From JAIWNK01 sp964453115 (GTDB lineage Bacteria > Chloroflexota > Anaerolineae > Anaerolineales > Anaerolineaceae), in assembly GCA_964453115.1 (NCBI GenBank), contig CAYVRT010000003.1, positions 62,001 to 126,000 on the forward strand: DNA of 64,000 nucleotides. The letters are read 5' to 3'. Below the pieces are notes generated by a model. The model saw nothing but the letters and a program-made list of their open reading frames with translations. It searched no databases and was not told where the DNA came from. This document shows positions 56,288 to 64,000 of this stretch, in pieces. The stretch's first letter is position 1. The number at the start of each line of letters is the position of its first letter. The translations under genes and the position numbers were made by a program.

Positions 56288-58477
56288 ATGAAACGCTTTC
56301 TATGGCTTTTGTTGGTTGTAATTCTGGCTGCCTGTACGACCAGCACGGCAACCATTGCCCCCCCTGAACCGACTCGGACGGTTGAGGTGACATTGCCTGA
56401 GCCGGGGGTGACGACGATTCACGCCCCGGATGTTAAAACGGCCGTTGAGCGCTATGTGACGAGCTGGCAGGCGGCAGATTATACGGCCATGTACGAGCAG
56501 CTGACCCCGCTCACCCGCGATGCGGTGGCCTTTGAAAAATTTCAACAGGTTCACAGTGATGCGGCCCGGGCGTTGACGATGCAATCCTTCACGGTTGAAA
56601 TTCTCTCCATCCTCACCAACCCCACTTCTGCTCAGGTGACGTATCGCGTTACGTATGAGACGGCCTTGTTTGGGCCTTTGACGCGCGAGACGCTGATGAA
56701 TTTGAGCCTGGTAGAGGGCGCCTGGTGGGTGCAGTGGGAGGAGGGGGTGGTGCTGCCCGAATTGCGCGGGGGCAACCGTCTGGTGCTGGATGCCAAAGCG
56801 CCGACGCGCGGCAATCTCTATGACCGAGCGGGGCAGGCCCTGGTGGTGCAGACCGATGCTTACGCGCTGGGGCTGGTGCCGGGGCAAATTAACCGCGATC
56901 GTGAAGGTACGCTGGTGGCGCGCCTCTCCGATTTGACCGGGCGCACACAGCCCTCGATCCGCGATTCATACAAAGACGCAGCCCCCGATTGGTACATTCC
57001 GGTGGGCGAGGCCGCCGCACAGGATGTGGATGCGCAATATGATCTGCTTTCTAGCCTGAGCGGGTTGGTGATGCGCAAATATACCACGCGCTATTACCTC
57101 GATTTGGGCGCTGCGGCCCACGTCACGGGCTATGTGCAGCTCATTCCGGCAGAGGAATTGCAGCAATATCAACAGCAGGGCTATGTGGGCGATGAGTGGG
57201 TGGGCCGGGCTGGTTTGGAAGATTGGGGCGAGGAGGTGCTGGCGGGGCAGCGGGCCGCTTCGTTGTATGTGGTGGATGCACAGGGGCAATATGTCTCGCG
57301 CCTGGCGCAGGTGCCTTCGCAGCCTTCGCAAAACATTTATACGACGTTGGATAAGGATTTGCAAATTGAGGCGCAACGCGCAATTGCTAGTTTTGATGGG
57401 GCGATTGTGGTCATGGAGGTGGATACCGGACGGGTTTTGGCGATGGCCTCTTCGCCACGCTTTGACCCGAACCTGTTTGACCCGAACAATTACAACAGTA
57501 GCTGGCAGCTTGCTTCCATGCTCGACCCAAACCGTAACCGGCTGCTCAACCGCGCCACGCAGGGTACCTACCCGCTTGGCTCGGTCTTCAAAATCATTAG
57601 CATGAGCGCTGCCCTGGAAACCGGTGCGTTTCAAGTGGATGATGTCTATAATTGTGGGCATACCTTCATTGACCTGCCCGGGGTGACGCTGTATGACTGG
57701 ACATATGAAAAGGAAATTGCGCCAAGCGGTGAGCTGACCCTTTCGCAGGGGCTGATGCGCTCCTGTAACCCCTGGTTCTACCATGTGGGTGTGGAGTTGT
57801 TCCGCCTGAATGCCACAACGGCTCTGGCGGATATGGGGCGTGGTTTTGGCCTTGGCAGCCCAACCGGCATTGTGGGGCTGCCCGAAAGCCCGGGCAATAT
57901 CATTGCCCCAACAACTGATTTTGAGGCGGCACAGCTTGCCATTGGTCAAAGCACTTTGCTCGTTACCCCGCTGCAAGTGGTGGATTTTATTGCTGCAATT
58001 GCCAATGGCGGCACGCTCTATCGTCCACAGGTAATTGAAAAGGTTACCACGCCGGATGGTGTGGAGGTTTCTTCTTTCAAGCCGGAGGTGCGCGGGCAGC
58101 TTCCTGTTTCAGAGAATACATTGCAGGAGCTGCGCACTGCCATGCGTAGTGTGGTTGCCAACCGCCGCGGCACAGCCTATTACGCCATGGCTGGCGCGCC
58201 GGTGCCGATTTATGGCAAAACTGGCACGGCCCAAGACCCGCCCGGCAAGCCGCATGCCTGGTTCGCCGGTTATACGGCGGCTGGCCGCAGCGATCGCCCC
58301 GATGTGGCGATTGTGGTGGTGGCCGAAAACGCCGGTGAAGGATCGGAGATTGCTGCTCCCATCTTTCGACGGATGGTGGAGGTGTATTTCAATGGCCGTC
58401 CCTCCACCCTCTATCCCTGGGAGTCGGATTACAACATCACCCGCACGCCTTCACCTTCTGAAACGCCTCAGCCATGA
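56288..58477 (+). CDS. Class B penicillin-binding protein lipoprotein with MecA-like N-terminal domain
   Basis: This 729-aa protein has a signal with lipobox LAAC (Cys15). It then has an NTF2-like MecA_N domain (about residues 55-155, AVERYVTSWQAADYTAMYEQL), a PBP dimerisation part (RGNLYDRAGQALV), and the transpeptidase domain. The catalytic motifs are Ser in LGSVFKI (about 431, S-x2-K), SCN (about 491) and KTGTA (about 643). The MecA_N plus transpeptidase layout resembles PBP2a-type class B3 enzymes. It ends with TPSPSETPQP. It overlaps rsgA by 4 nt. Confidence 0.9.
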   Translation: MKRFLWLLLVVILAACTTSTATIAPPEPTRTVEVTLPEPGVTTIHAPDVKTAVERYVTSWQAADYTAMYEQLTPLTRDAVAFEKFQQVHSDAARALTMQSFTVEILSILTNPTSAQVTYRVTYETALFGPLTRETLMNLSLVEGAWWVQWEEGVVLPELRGGNRLVLDAKAPTRGNLYDRAGQALVVQTDAYALGLVPGQINRDREGTLVARLSDLTGRTQPSIRDSYKDAAPDWYIPVGEAAAQDVDAQYDLLSSLSGLVMRKYTTRYYLDLGAAAHVTGYVQLIPAEELQQYQQQGYVGDEWVGRAGLEDWGEEVLAGQRAASLYVVDAQGQYVSRLAQVPSQPSQNIYTTLDKDLQIEAQRAIASFDGAIVVMEVDTGRVLAMASSPRFDPNLFDPNNYNSSWQLASMLDPNRNRLLNRATQGTYPLGSVFKIISMSAALETGAFQVDDVYNCGHTFIDLPGVTLYDWTYEKEIAPSGELTLSQGLMRSCNPWFYHVGVELFRLNATTALADMGRGFGLGSPTGIVGLPESPGNIIAPTTDFEAAQLAIGQSTLLVTPLQVVDFIAAIANGGTLYRPQVIEKVTTPDGVEVSSFKPEVRGQLPVSENTLQELRTAMRSVVANRRGTAYYAMAGAPVPIYGKTGTAQDPPGKPHAWFAGYTAAGRSDRPDVAIVVVAENAGEGSEIAAPIFRRMVEVYFNGRPSTLYPWESDYNITRTPSPSETPQP

Positions 58478-59397
58478 TTGCCCCTGCTCCTGACCTGGTC
58501 TCTGGGCGGTTGGTTGGCTACCGCAGCGGTTTGTTTGTCGTCCTGGTGGAGGAACGCAAAGTGTTTTGCCGGCTGCGGGGGCGATTGAAGCGCGAGCGCA
58601 GCGAGGGTGATTTGCTGAGCGTGGGCGATTGGGTGTGGGTGCGTTTGCTGCCGGAAGGCACAGGGCTGATTGAGCGAATTGAGCCGCGGCACAGCGCCCT
58701 GGTGCGGCGCGCCCCTTCGGCGCGCGGTGAATATCAACAAGTGCTGGCTGCCAACCTGGATCAGGTGCTGTTGGTGTTTGCCTGCGCACAGCCCGAGCCG
58801 CATTTGCGCATGTTAGACCGCTTTTTGGTGATTTGCGAAAAACAGGGTTTGCCGCCGATTTTGGCAGCCAACAAAATTGACCTGGTGGGCAAACGCACGG
58901 CGCGGCAGATATTTGGCCTGTATGCCCGTTTGGGCTACACGGTGCTGTATACTTCGGCTGAAGAGGGGACGGGGATTGCCGAACTGCGAGAGCGCATGGA
59001 TGGCAAGACAACCGGTGTTGCCGGGCCTTCGGGGGTGGGCAAGTCGAGCTTGATTAATGCGGTGCAGCCGGGGTTGGGGCTGGCTGTGCGCGAGACGAGT
59101 GTCTGGAGCGGACGCGGCCGGCACACGACGGTGGCGCGCCAGATGTACCCTTTGAGTGGGGGCGGCTTTGTGGTAGACCTGCCGGGGTTGCGCTCGCTTT
59201 CATTGTGGGATACGCAGCCGGAAGAATTGGATGGTTACTTTCCCGAGTTGCGTGACCGTGTGGCGCAATGTCAATTTAACGATTGCACACACCAGAGCGA
59301 GCCAGGGTGTGCAATTGTGGCGGCGGTGGAAAGTGGCGAGATTGACCCGGAGCGTTACGAATCCTATTTGCGGTTGCGCTTTGGCGACGAGGACTAG
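58474..59397 (+). CDS. rsgA: Ribosome small subunit GTPase RsgA
   Basis: This 307-aa circularly permuted GTPase has G4 NKIDLV (about residue 132) before G1 GPSGVGKSSLIN (about 185) and G3 DLPG. It has an N-terminal OB fold and a C-terminal zinc site with the CQFNDCTHQSEPGCAI arrangement. It matures the 30S subunit. The order of motifs is diagnostic. Confidence 0.96.
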   Translation: MIAPAPDLVSGRLVGYRSGLFVVLVEERKVFCRLRGRLKRERSEGDLLSVGDWVWVRLLPEGTGLIERIEPRHSALVRRAPSARGEYQQVLAANLDQVLLVFACAQPEPHLRMLDRFLVICEKQGLPPILAANKIDLVGKRTARQIFGLYARLGYTVLYTSAEEGTGIAELRERMDGKTTGVAGPSGVGKSSLINAVQPGLGLAVRETSVWSGRGRHTTVARQMYPLSGGGFVVDLPGLRSLSLWDTQPEELDGYFPELRDRVAQCQFNDCTHQSEPGCAIVAAVESGEIDPERYESYLRLRFGDED

Positions 59398-60803
59398 GGC
59401 AGTTTTTTGGGCCGTCCGCGGCGTGGGTTGTCTGGCGGGTGGTAAGCCGGCGCTGTGATGGAATAGATGGTCGAAATGCGCCGATCCAACATGCGGCTGC
59501 GGATTCGCTCATCCATATCTGCCAGCGCAAACGCGCTGGTGACAATCATGGGCAGGCGGGCATTGTAGCGATAGTTAAAGATCTGGTAAAGCTTTTCGCG
59601 CGCCCAGGGGGTGGCGCTTTGGGTTCCCAGGTCATCCAAAATTAGCAGGGGGGTTGAGCGCACCTGCTCAAACAGCCGGTCATAGGAGGTGCTGCTGCTA
59701 GGGCTGAAGGTGGCGCGCAGGTGGTCGAGCAGGTCGGGGACGACTACAAACACCAGTTTATCGCCCAGGCCAAAGCGGTAATTGCCAATTGCCGCAGCCA
59801 GGTGGGTTTTGCCGCAGCCATAGCGCCCGAGCAGCACCAGCCAGCCGGCTGGCTTTTCGGCGAATTGCTGGCAGGCATGAAACACCTTTTCCAGGTTTTG
59901 CTTTTCGTCATCGCTCAATGGCTCGCGTTCGCGCAAACTAAAGTTGCCAAAGGTGCGGTCGCTGAGCATGTGCAGGGTGGAGATGGATTCATCGGGCTGT
60001 TCGTTGACCGGTGAGCGGTAATCGGGGGCGGTGATGATCACCGTTTTGACCAGTTCCGGGTCGTTTAGCCGGCTGCGGATGCGGTTTTCTACCTGGTTCA
60101 AGTCCAGATTGGTGGTCAGGACGGTTGCCAGGCGGTTGACGTAGCGATGGTTGATGATTTGGAAGAGTTTTTCCTGCGCCCAACCGGTTGTGTTTTGGGT
60201 GCCAAAATCATCCAGCACCAACAGGCGCACATTGCGAATTTCTTCGAAGCGCTGTTCAAAGGAAGTATCTTCGGCCTGGTAGGAAAAGCGCAGCCAGTCG
60301 AGCAGGTCGGGGACGGTGAGGAAGAGGGTTGGCACGTTGAGCGAGACGACCTGATTGGCAATGGCAGCGGCCAGGTGCGTCTTTCCGCAGCCATTGTTTC
60401 CCATCAGCAGCAGCCAGCCATCCAGACGGCTGGCAAATTGCTGGGCAAGGTTAAAGGCGAAACGCAGCGATTCGGCTTGCTGATCGGGCAGGCCAAGCCG
60501 CCCGCGCTCGTGAAAGGCAGCAAAGGTCATGTGGCCTAGCGCTTCCAGGTTGCTAAACTGATAGAGTTTGCTTTGGGTGCTGCGTTGCACTTCTTCCTGT
60601 CGGCAGGAGCAAATTTGCGCTCGGCCAAAATCGGGGTGCGTGATGGGTAAATCCTGGCGCACAAAGCCAATGCCGCCGCAGATGGGGCAGTTGGGGTCGC
60701 CGGGCAGGGAAGTGTGGTGCGGCTCAGTGTTCGACGAATTCGCCGAATTCGCCTTCGATGTAGCGCCGAGAAGTTTCTTCAGACTTTCTTCGATGGGATT
60801 CAT
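59394..60803 (-). CDS. DnaC/DnaI-like helicase loader with two AAA+ modules
   Basis: This 469-aa protein begins with a zinc-ribbon-like segment (CPICGGIGF...ICSC) and then has two DnaC-type AAA+ modules. Module 1 has Walker A GNNGCGKTH and Walker B LLVLDDFG. Module 2 has Walker A GRYGCGKTH and Walker B LLILDDLG. The modules align along their length (VPDLLDWLRFSYQAE and VPDLLDHLRATFSPS; AQEKLFQIINHRY and AREKLYQIFNYRY), so they arose by tandem duplication. Ordinary DnaC has one. ATG 60803 follows GGAGGAAGG and lies inside the preceding gene, overlapping it by 80 nt. Confidence 0.88.
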   Translation of the reverse strand: MNPIEESLKKLLGATSKANSANSSNTEPHHTSLPGDPNCPICGGIGFVRQDLPITHPDFGRAQICSCRQEEVQRSTQSKLYQFSNLEALGHMTFAAFHERGRLGLPDQQAESLRFAFNLAQQFASRLDGWLLLMGNNGCGKTHLAAAIANQVVSLNVPTLFLTVPDLLDWLRFSYQAEDTSFEQRFEEIRNVRLLVLDDFGTQNTTGWAQEKLFQIINHRYVNRLATVLTTNLDLNQVENRIRSRLNDPELVKTVIITAPDYRSPVNEQPDESISTLHMLSDRTFGNFSLREREPLSDDEKQNLEKVFHACQQFAEKPAGWLVLLGRYGCGKTHLAAAIGNYRFGLGDKLVFVVVPDLLDHLRATFSPSSSTSYDRLFEQVRSTPLLILDDLGTQSATPWAREKLYQIFNYRYNARLPMIVTSAFALADMDERIRSRMLDRRISTIYSITAPAYHPPDNPRRGRPKKLP

Positions 60804-61434
60804 CGCGTCCTTCCTCCTGCCATCGGGTGAGGATGGCTTCGATATACCGCCAGTTGCGTACGTTGCGTTCAACCGCAATGCGCACGGCTTCTTCAATCCA
60901 GGGTTCGGGGTAGGTTTCTTCGGCCTCGCGCAGTCGGTCGGCAATGAGCGGGGTGAGCGGGCCGATATTTTCTTCGTATAACTGGAAGATGTTGGGGCGC
61001 TGTGTTGCAAGGGTGGGCTGTGTGATGGGGCTGGGCTGCCAGGCGTTTGCCTGCCAGGCCTTCAAGGCTGCGCGCCCGCGCTCCGAGTTGAGGAAGAAAA
61101 TGGCCTGTTGCAGGTCTTGGCCCTGACGGTTGGCTTGCAGCAACACGCCGCGCCGGACAGCGGCATGAAGCGCCTCGGCCAGGGCGGTTTCTTGTTCTCC
61201 GGCGGGGGCCTGCAGGCTGCCAAGCAGGCGGGAATCGCTGGTGTAGTCTTGCCAGCGCAGGGTGCGAGCGTTGCCTTCCTGCTGGTTGAGGGCCCAAAAG
61301 GTGTATAACACAACCTTGAGTTCGTTCAGGGTATCTATTTTTGCCAGCAGCTGGGTGAAGAATGCATCGGGGATTGGCACACTGGCCGAACGGGTTGGGA
61401 AACCGGCAAAGGGGGTGGGTGGGCGGGTTTTCAT
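60724..61434 (-). CDS. DnaD-like replication initiation protein
   Basis: This 236-aa protein has an N-terminal winged-helix-like part (IPDAFFTQLLAKIDTLNELKVVLYTFW) and the DnaD C-terminal domain around LYEENIGPLTPLIADRLREAEETYPEPWIEEAVRIAVERNVRNWRYIEAILTRW, with the YEENIGPLTP and NWRYIEAIL motifs. It should bridge origin recognition and helicase loading. It overlaps dnaB as ATGA and the loader gene by 80 nt. Confidence 0.9.
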   Translation of the reverse strand: MKTRPPTPFAGFPTRSASVPIPDAFFTQLLAKIDTLNELKVVLYTFWALNQQEGNARTLRWQDYTSDSRLLGSLQAPAGEQETALAEALHAAVRRGVLLQANRQGQDLQQAIFFLNSERGRAALKAWQANAWQPSPITQPTLATQRPNIFQLYEENIGPLTPLIADRLREAEETYPEPWIEEAVRIAVERNVRNWRYIEAILTRWQEEGRDESHRRKSEETSRRYIEGEFGEFVEH

Positions 61435-62828
61435 CGGCGGCGCAGACCGGGGGCGGGGGGGGCGGGAGCCTGGCCGGGGGCGGCGTTATCAAAACGGGCC
61501 AGGTTGTTGAGGAAGACCAGTTCAATGCCGGGGTGGGTGGGGCCATTGCGGTGTTTGGCAACGATGATTTCGGCGATGTTTTGGCGCGGGTTGTCTTTTT
61601 CGAGCGCGTCGGGCCGGTTGATGAACATGACAATGTCGGCATCCTGTTCCAGGCTGCCGGATTCGCGCAGGTCGGAGAGCTGTGGGCGCTTATCCGCACG
61701 TTGTTCAACCGCCCGCGAAAGCTGTGCCGCAGCCAGGACGGGGACATTTAGCTCGCGCGCCAGCACCTTGAGGTTGCGCGAGATGTAGGAAACTTCCTGG
61801 ACGCGGTTATCGGAGCGCACATCGCCGGACATGAGTTGCAAATAGTCCACAATGATCAGGTCAAGTTCATGCTCCATGTGCAGGCGGCGGCACTTGGTGC
61901 GCAATTGGAGGGGGGTGATGGCCGGGGTGTCATCCAGCCAGATGTGTGTTTCGCCGAGGGTATCAATGGCGTGGGTAAAGATGTCCCACTCATCTTCTTG
62001 CAGCTTGCCGGTGCGCAGGCGTTGCGTATCTATGCCGGTTTCCTGGGCGATGATGCGTTGCACAAGCTGCTCGCTGGACATTTCGAGTGAAAACATGGCG
62101 ACATGCTTTTTGAAGCGCTGAGCGGCGTTTTTGGCAATTGAGAGCAGGAAGCCGGTCTTGCCCATGCCGGGGCGCCCGGCAACGATCAGCAAATCTGATT
62201 TTTGCAGGCCGCCGAGCAGCTTATCCAGGTCAATCAGGCCGGTTGGCACGCCATAAATATCGTCGCCGCGCTGTGAGAGCAGGTCTACCCGGTCGTAGTA
62301 ACTGCTTAGCACGGTTTGGATGGATTGCAGGTCGTGCTGCACGCGGCGTTCGCTGAGGCCAAAAACGGCTTTTTCGGCTTCTTCGATGATGGTATCAACG
62401 CTTTGTTGGCGCTGATAGGCGAGGCTTGCCAGGGTGTTTGCGGCAGTCAACATGCGGCGACGGAGCGAGTTTTCTTCAACGATGCGGGCATAGGCCTCGG
62501 CATGGAGCGAGGTGGGGGTCTGGTTGATCAGTGCGGTGATGTAGGCGGGGCCACCAACTTCGCTCAGGCGGCTCTTTTTTTCCAGTTCCTGGCAGACGGT
62601 GAGAAAATCCACCGCGATCCGTTTTTCGTTCAGTTCCCGGAATGCATCCCAGATCCAACGGTTGCGCACGATGTAGAAATCATCGGCTTGCAAAAATTGG
62701 GCAATTTCAAAATATTTTTCGCGGTTGATCAGCACTGCGCCCAGCACAGCCTCTTCCGCTTCGCGGCTGTGTGGCTGCGCCTGCATTTCGAGTGCAGCGG
62801 TTTCTTCAGGGGGCAAAACGTCCGACAT
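61431..62828 (-). CDS. dnaB: Replicative DNA helicase DnaB
   Basis: This 465-aa protein has the DnaB N-terminal domain (PHSREAEEAVLGAVLINREKYFEIA) and the RecA-like C-terminal ATPase, with Walker A AGRPGMGKTG (about residue 218), Walker B DLIIVDYLQLM, and LRESGSLEQDADIVMFINRP. It unwinds DNA at the fork. It is the first gene of a dnaB-dnaD-dnaC-like operon, which supplies helicase, bridge and loader together. Confidence 0.97.
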   Translation of the reverse strand: MSDVLPPEETAALEMQAQPHSREAEEAVLGAVLINREKYFEIAQFLQADDFYIVRNRWIWDAFRELNEKRIAVDFLTVCQELEKKSRLSEVGGPAYITALINQTPTSLHAEAYARIVEENSLRRRMLTAANTLASLAYQRQQSVDTIIEEAEKAVFGLSERRVQHDLQSIQTVLSSYYDRVDLLSQRGDDIYGVPTGLIDLDKLLGGLQKSDLLIVAGRPGMGKTGFLLSIAKNAAQRFKKHVAMFSLEMSSEQLVQRIIAQETGIDTQRLRTGKLQEDEWDIFTHAIDTLGETHIWLDDTPAITPLQLRTKCRRLHMEHELDLIIVDYLQLMSGDVRSDNRVQEVSYISRNLKVLARELNVPVLAAAQLSRAVEQRADKRPQLSDLRESGSLEQDADIVMFINRPDALEKDNPRQNIAEIIVAKHRNGPTHPGIELVFLNNLARFDNAAPGQAPAPPAPGLRRR

Positions 62829-62830
62829 GG

Positions 62831-63400
62831 TTAACGGTCTGGTTCCGGTGGGGATGGGGGTTGATCGGGCGATTCGGGGGGCAGGTCATCCAGTTCCAGG
62901 TTTTGCAGAAAATCTTCAAAAATGGACAGGCGCTCTTCGCTTTCGGGGCTGCTGGGCTGCGGCTGATTGGCTGGCTCTTGTTGCAGGTCTTGTTCGGGGA
63001 TGATGCCAGCTATTTTTAGCACTTCTTCAGCAACCAGGATGGGAACATGGGCGCGCACAGCCAGGGCCAGGGCATCGGATGGGCGGCTATCTACCTCAAT
63101 GACTTGTTCGTTCAATTCAATCACCAGGCTGGCGTAGAAAATATCTTCGCGCAGGGAAATGATTTCAACCCGCAACAGGCGCGCACCCAGGCGGTAGAGG
63201 CTGTTCTTGAGCAGGTCGTGGGTTTGGGGGCGGGCCACTTCAATATCTTGCAGGGCAATGGTGATGGCTTCAGCTTCATAGGGGCCAATCCAAATTGGCA
63301 GGTAGCGCTCGGCGTTTCGTTCACGCAGAACGACAATGCGCTGCTGATTGGTCAGGCTGACGCGCACACTGTCAATGGTCATTTCAATCATTCGCGACAT
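62831..63400 (-). CDS. Bifunctional nuclease family protein (DUF151)
   Basis: This 189-aa protein has the DUF151 core (about residues 5-140): VVLRERNAERYLPIWIGPYEAEAI, THDLLKNSLYRLGARL and DSRPSDALALAVR. Family members have nuclease activity in plants and are widespread in bacteria. The C-terminal 45 residues are acidic and Pro-rich. GGGAGG lies 8 nt before ATG 63400. It is followed 2 nt later by dnaB. Confidence 0.92.
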   Translation of the reverse strand: MSRMIEMTIDSVRVSLTNQQRIVVLRERNAERYLPIWIGPYEAEAITIALQDIEVARPQTHDLLKNSLYRLGARLLRVEIISLREDIFYASLVIELNEQVIEVDSRPSDALALAVRAHVPILVAEEVLKIAGIIPEQDLQQEPANQPQPSSPESEERLSIFEDFLQNLELDDLPPESPDQPPSPPEPDR

Positions 63401-63448
63401 AAAACGCGCCTCCCGTGGCGGGCGTGTGGGTGTTACAAGGGGCTGAAT

Positions 63449-63468
63449 GGCCCTGGAAGCCCAGGGCC
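63449..63468. promoter_or_regulatory. Leader hairpin upstream of the DUF151-dnaB operon
   Basis: GGCCCTGG and CCAGGGCC form a perfect 8-bp stem with an AAGC loop in the transcribed leader, between the promoter and the start. There is no U-run, so simple termination is unlikely. Confidence 0.55.
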
Positions 63469-63487
63469 TGTGAATATACGATACTTT

Positions 63488-63516
63488 ATTTTAACACGGT
63501 GAGCAACGCGATGCAA
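63488..63516 (-). promoter_or_regulatory. Promoter of the DUF151-dnaB operon
   Basis: On the minus strand TTGCAT (63516-63511) and TAAAAT (63493-63488) are 17 bp apart. Confidence 0.65.
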
Positions 63517-63540
63517 CAGCCTGCACGCCCCAAACCTTGA

Positions 63541-64000
63541 TTAATTTCCCAGAAAGGTGAGAATCAGTTCGCGATTGCTATACAGGTCAAACAGTGCAAT
63601 GCCAATTAGCAACAGGCCGCCTGCCAGGTTGACCCAGCGGCTATTTTTGGCAAAGAAGCGCGTCACCCAGCGTTGTGCGGCACCGGCCAAGAACGAAAGC
63701 ACCAGCAGCGGGGTTCCAAAGCCAAGCCCAAACCAGAAAAAGATGGAGAGCTTGCTGAAGAATTCTCCGGCGGTTAACGAGAAGGCGAACATGCCAACAA
63801 CCAGCGGCCCTGAACAAGGCAGGGCAATTGGGCCATAGAGCAGCCCGTACAAAAAGGCATTGACGAATGGGTGAGAGAGCGCAGGTACTTTGATGGTGGG
63901 AAGCTGCTTGAATGGGTTGATATCCAGTATCAGCAGCACCCCCAGGAGAAGAAGCAGCAGGTCGGCGGTGGGGATGAGGATGGAAAGGGCGCTGCCGATG
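63541..64000 (-). CDS. CcdA/DsbD-like membrane protein (N-terminus beyond window edge)
   Basis: About 152 C-terminal residues are visible. They contain four hydrophobic segments and LYGPIALPCSGPLVVGMF, which matches the second Cys-Pro region of CcdA/DsbD-type thiol transporters that carry reducing power across the membrane. GLGFGTPLLVLSFLAG and the final GGLLLIGIALFDLY fit this family. Only the second of two expected cysteines is within the window. Confidence 0.8.
   Translation of the reverse strand, partial: IGSALSILIPTADLLLLLLGVLLILDINPFKQLPTIKVPALSHPFVNAFLYGLLYGPIALPCSGPLVVGMFAFSLTAGEFFSKLSIFFWFGLGFGTPLLVLSFLAGAAQRWVTRFFAKNSRWVNLAGGLLLIGIALFDLYSNRELILTFLGN

Noticed and set aside
1..64000. 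CRISPR arrays, tRNA or rRNA genes
   Set aside because: No regularly spaced repeats and no tRNA- or rRNA-like stretches were recognised by eye in the intergenic regions; a covariance search could still reveal something missed.

Overview
The window looks like chromosomal DNA of a Chloroflexota bacterium, most likely class Anaerolineae. This is inferred from gene content and style, not from a marker gene. The supporting features are a Agl23-type (TIGR03663) membrane glycosyltransferase fused to an NHL propeller, secreted lipoproteins with long Thr-Pro linkers, a dnaB-dnaD-dnaC primosome operon, a bifunctional-nuclease (DUF151) gene, and LCP and class B PBP wall genes without outer-membrane genes. 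No rRNA, tRNA or CRISPR array was seen. Base composition is GC-rich throughout except for about 26.0-29.7 kb, which is clearly AT-richer.

Layout. 1-8.4 kb: a truncated M23-type lipoprotein, holA, the Agl23-NHL protein, a small membrane protein and a double GNAT acetyltransferase. 8.4-26 kb: one long, tightly overlapping + strand operon for a surface polysaccharide, starting at a near-consensus promoter and an EPS-type winged-helix regulator. It holds sugar-nucleotide enzymes (Fcl-, PseB/CapD-, RmlD-, NeuB/SpsE- and NeuA/SpsF-like), five glycosyltransferase-like proteins, a Wzm/Wzt ABC exporter, and methyl- and acetyltransferases. 26.0-29.7 kb: an AT-rich island bounded by a 30-bp direct repeat with a tyrosine-recombinase-like core. 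The left repeat overlaps the 3' end of the last operon gene. The island carries a decayed HNH gene, a RecQ helicase-phosphoribosyltransferase fusion and a DprA-like gene, i.e. an RqlHI/PsyrTA-type toxin-antitoxin or anti-phage pair.

29.8-38.8 kb: surE, a lipoprotein, pyruvate phosphate dikinase with operator-like palindromes at its promoter, pyruvate dehydrogenase E1alpha-E1beta-E2 (no E3), and an HDAC-family deacetylase. 38.8-49 kb: a methyltransferase, a TPR lytic transglycosylase, urocanase, two paralogous membrane proteins, an LCP protein, a Trm112-like protein, an MFS transporter and a TPR protein. 49.1-54.6 kb: a T-box with a Trp specifier ahead of a TrpB2-type gene, then a ParB-like small protein, an uncharacterised conserved protein, a nucleotidyltransferase, a PAP2 phosphatase and DegV. 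54.6-64 kb: Nudix, a small conserved protein, Maf, a MecA-like lipoprotein PBP, RsgA, the primosome operon (dnaB, dnaD and a dnaC with two AAA+ modules), the DUF151 nuclease and a truncated CcdA-like protein.

The most noteworthy regions are the repeat-bounded HNH/RecQ-PRTase/DprA island, the polysaccharide operon with an incomplete nonulosonate-type pathway, the tandem-AAA+ helicase loader, the paired palindromes at the ppdK promoter, and the T-box in front of trpB2.
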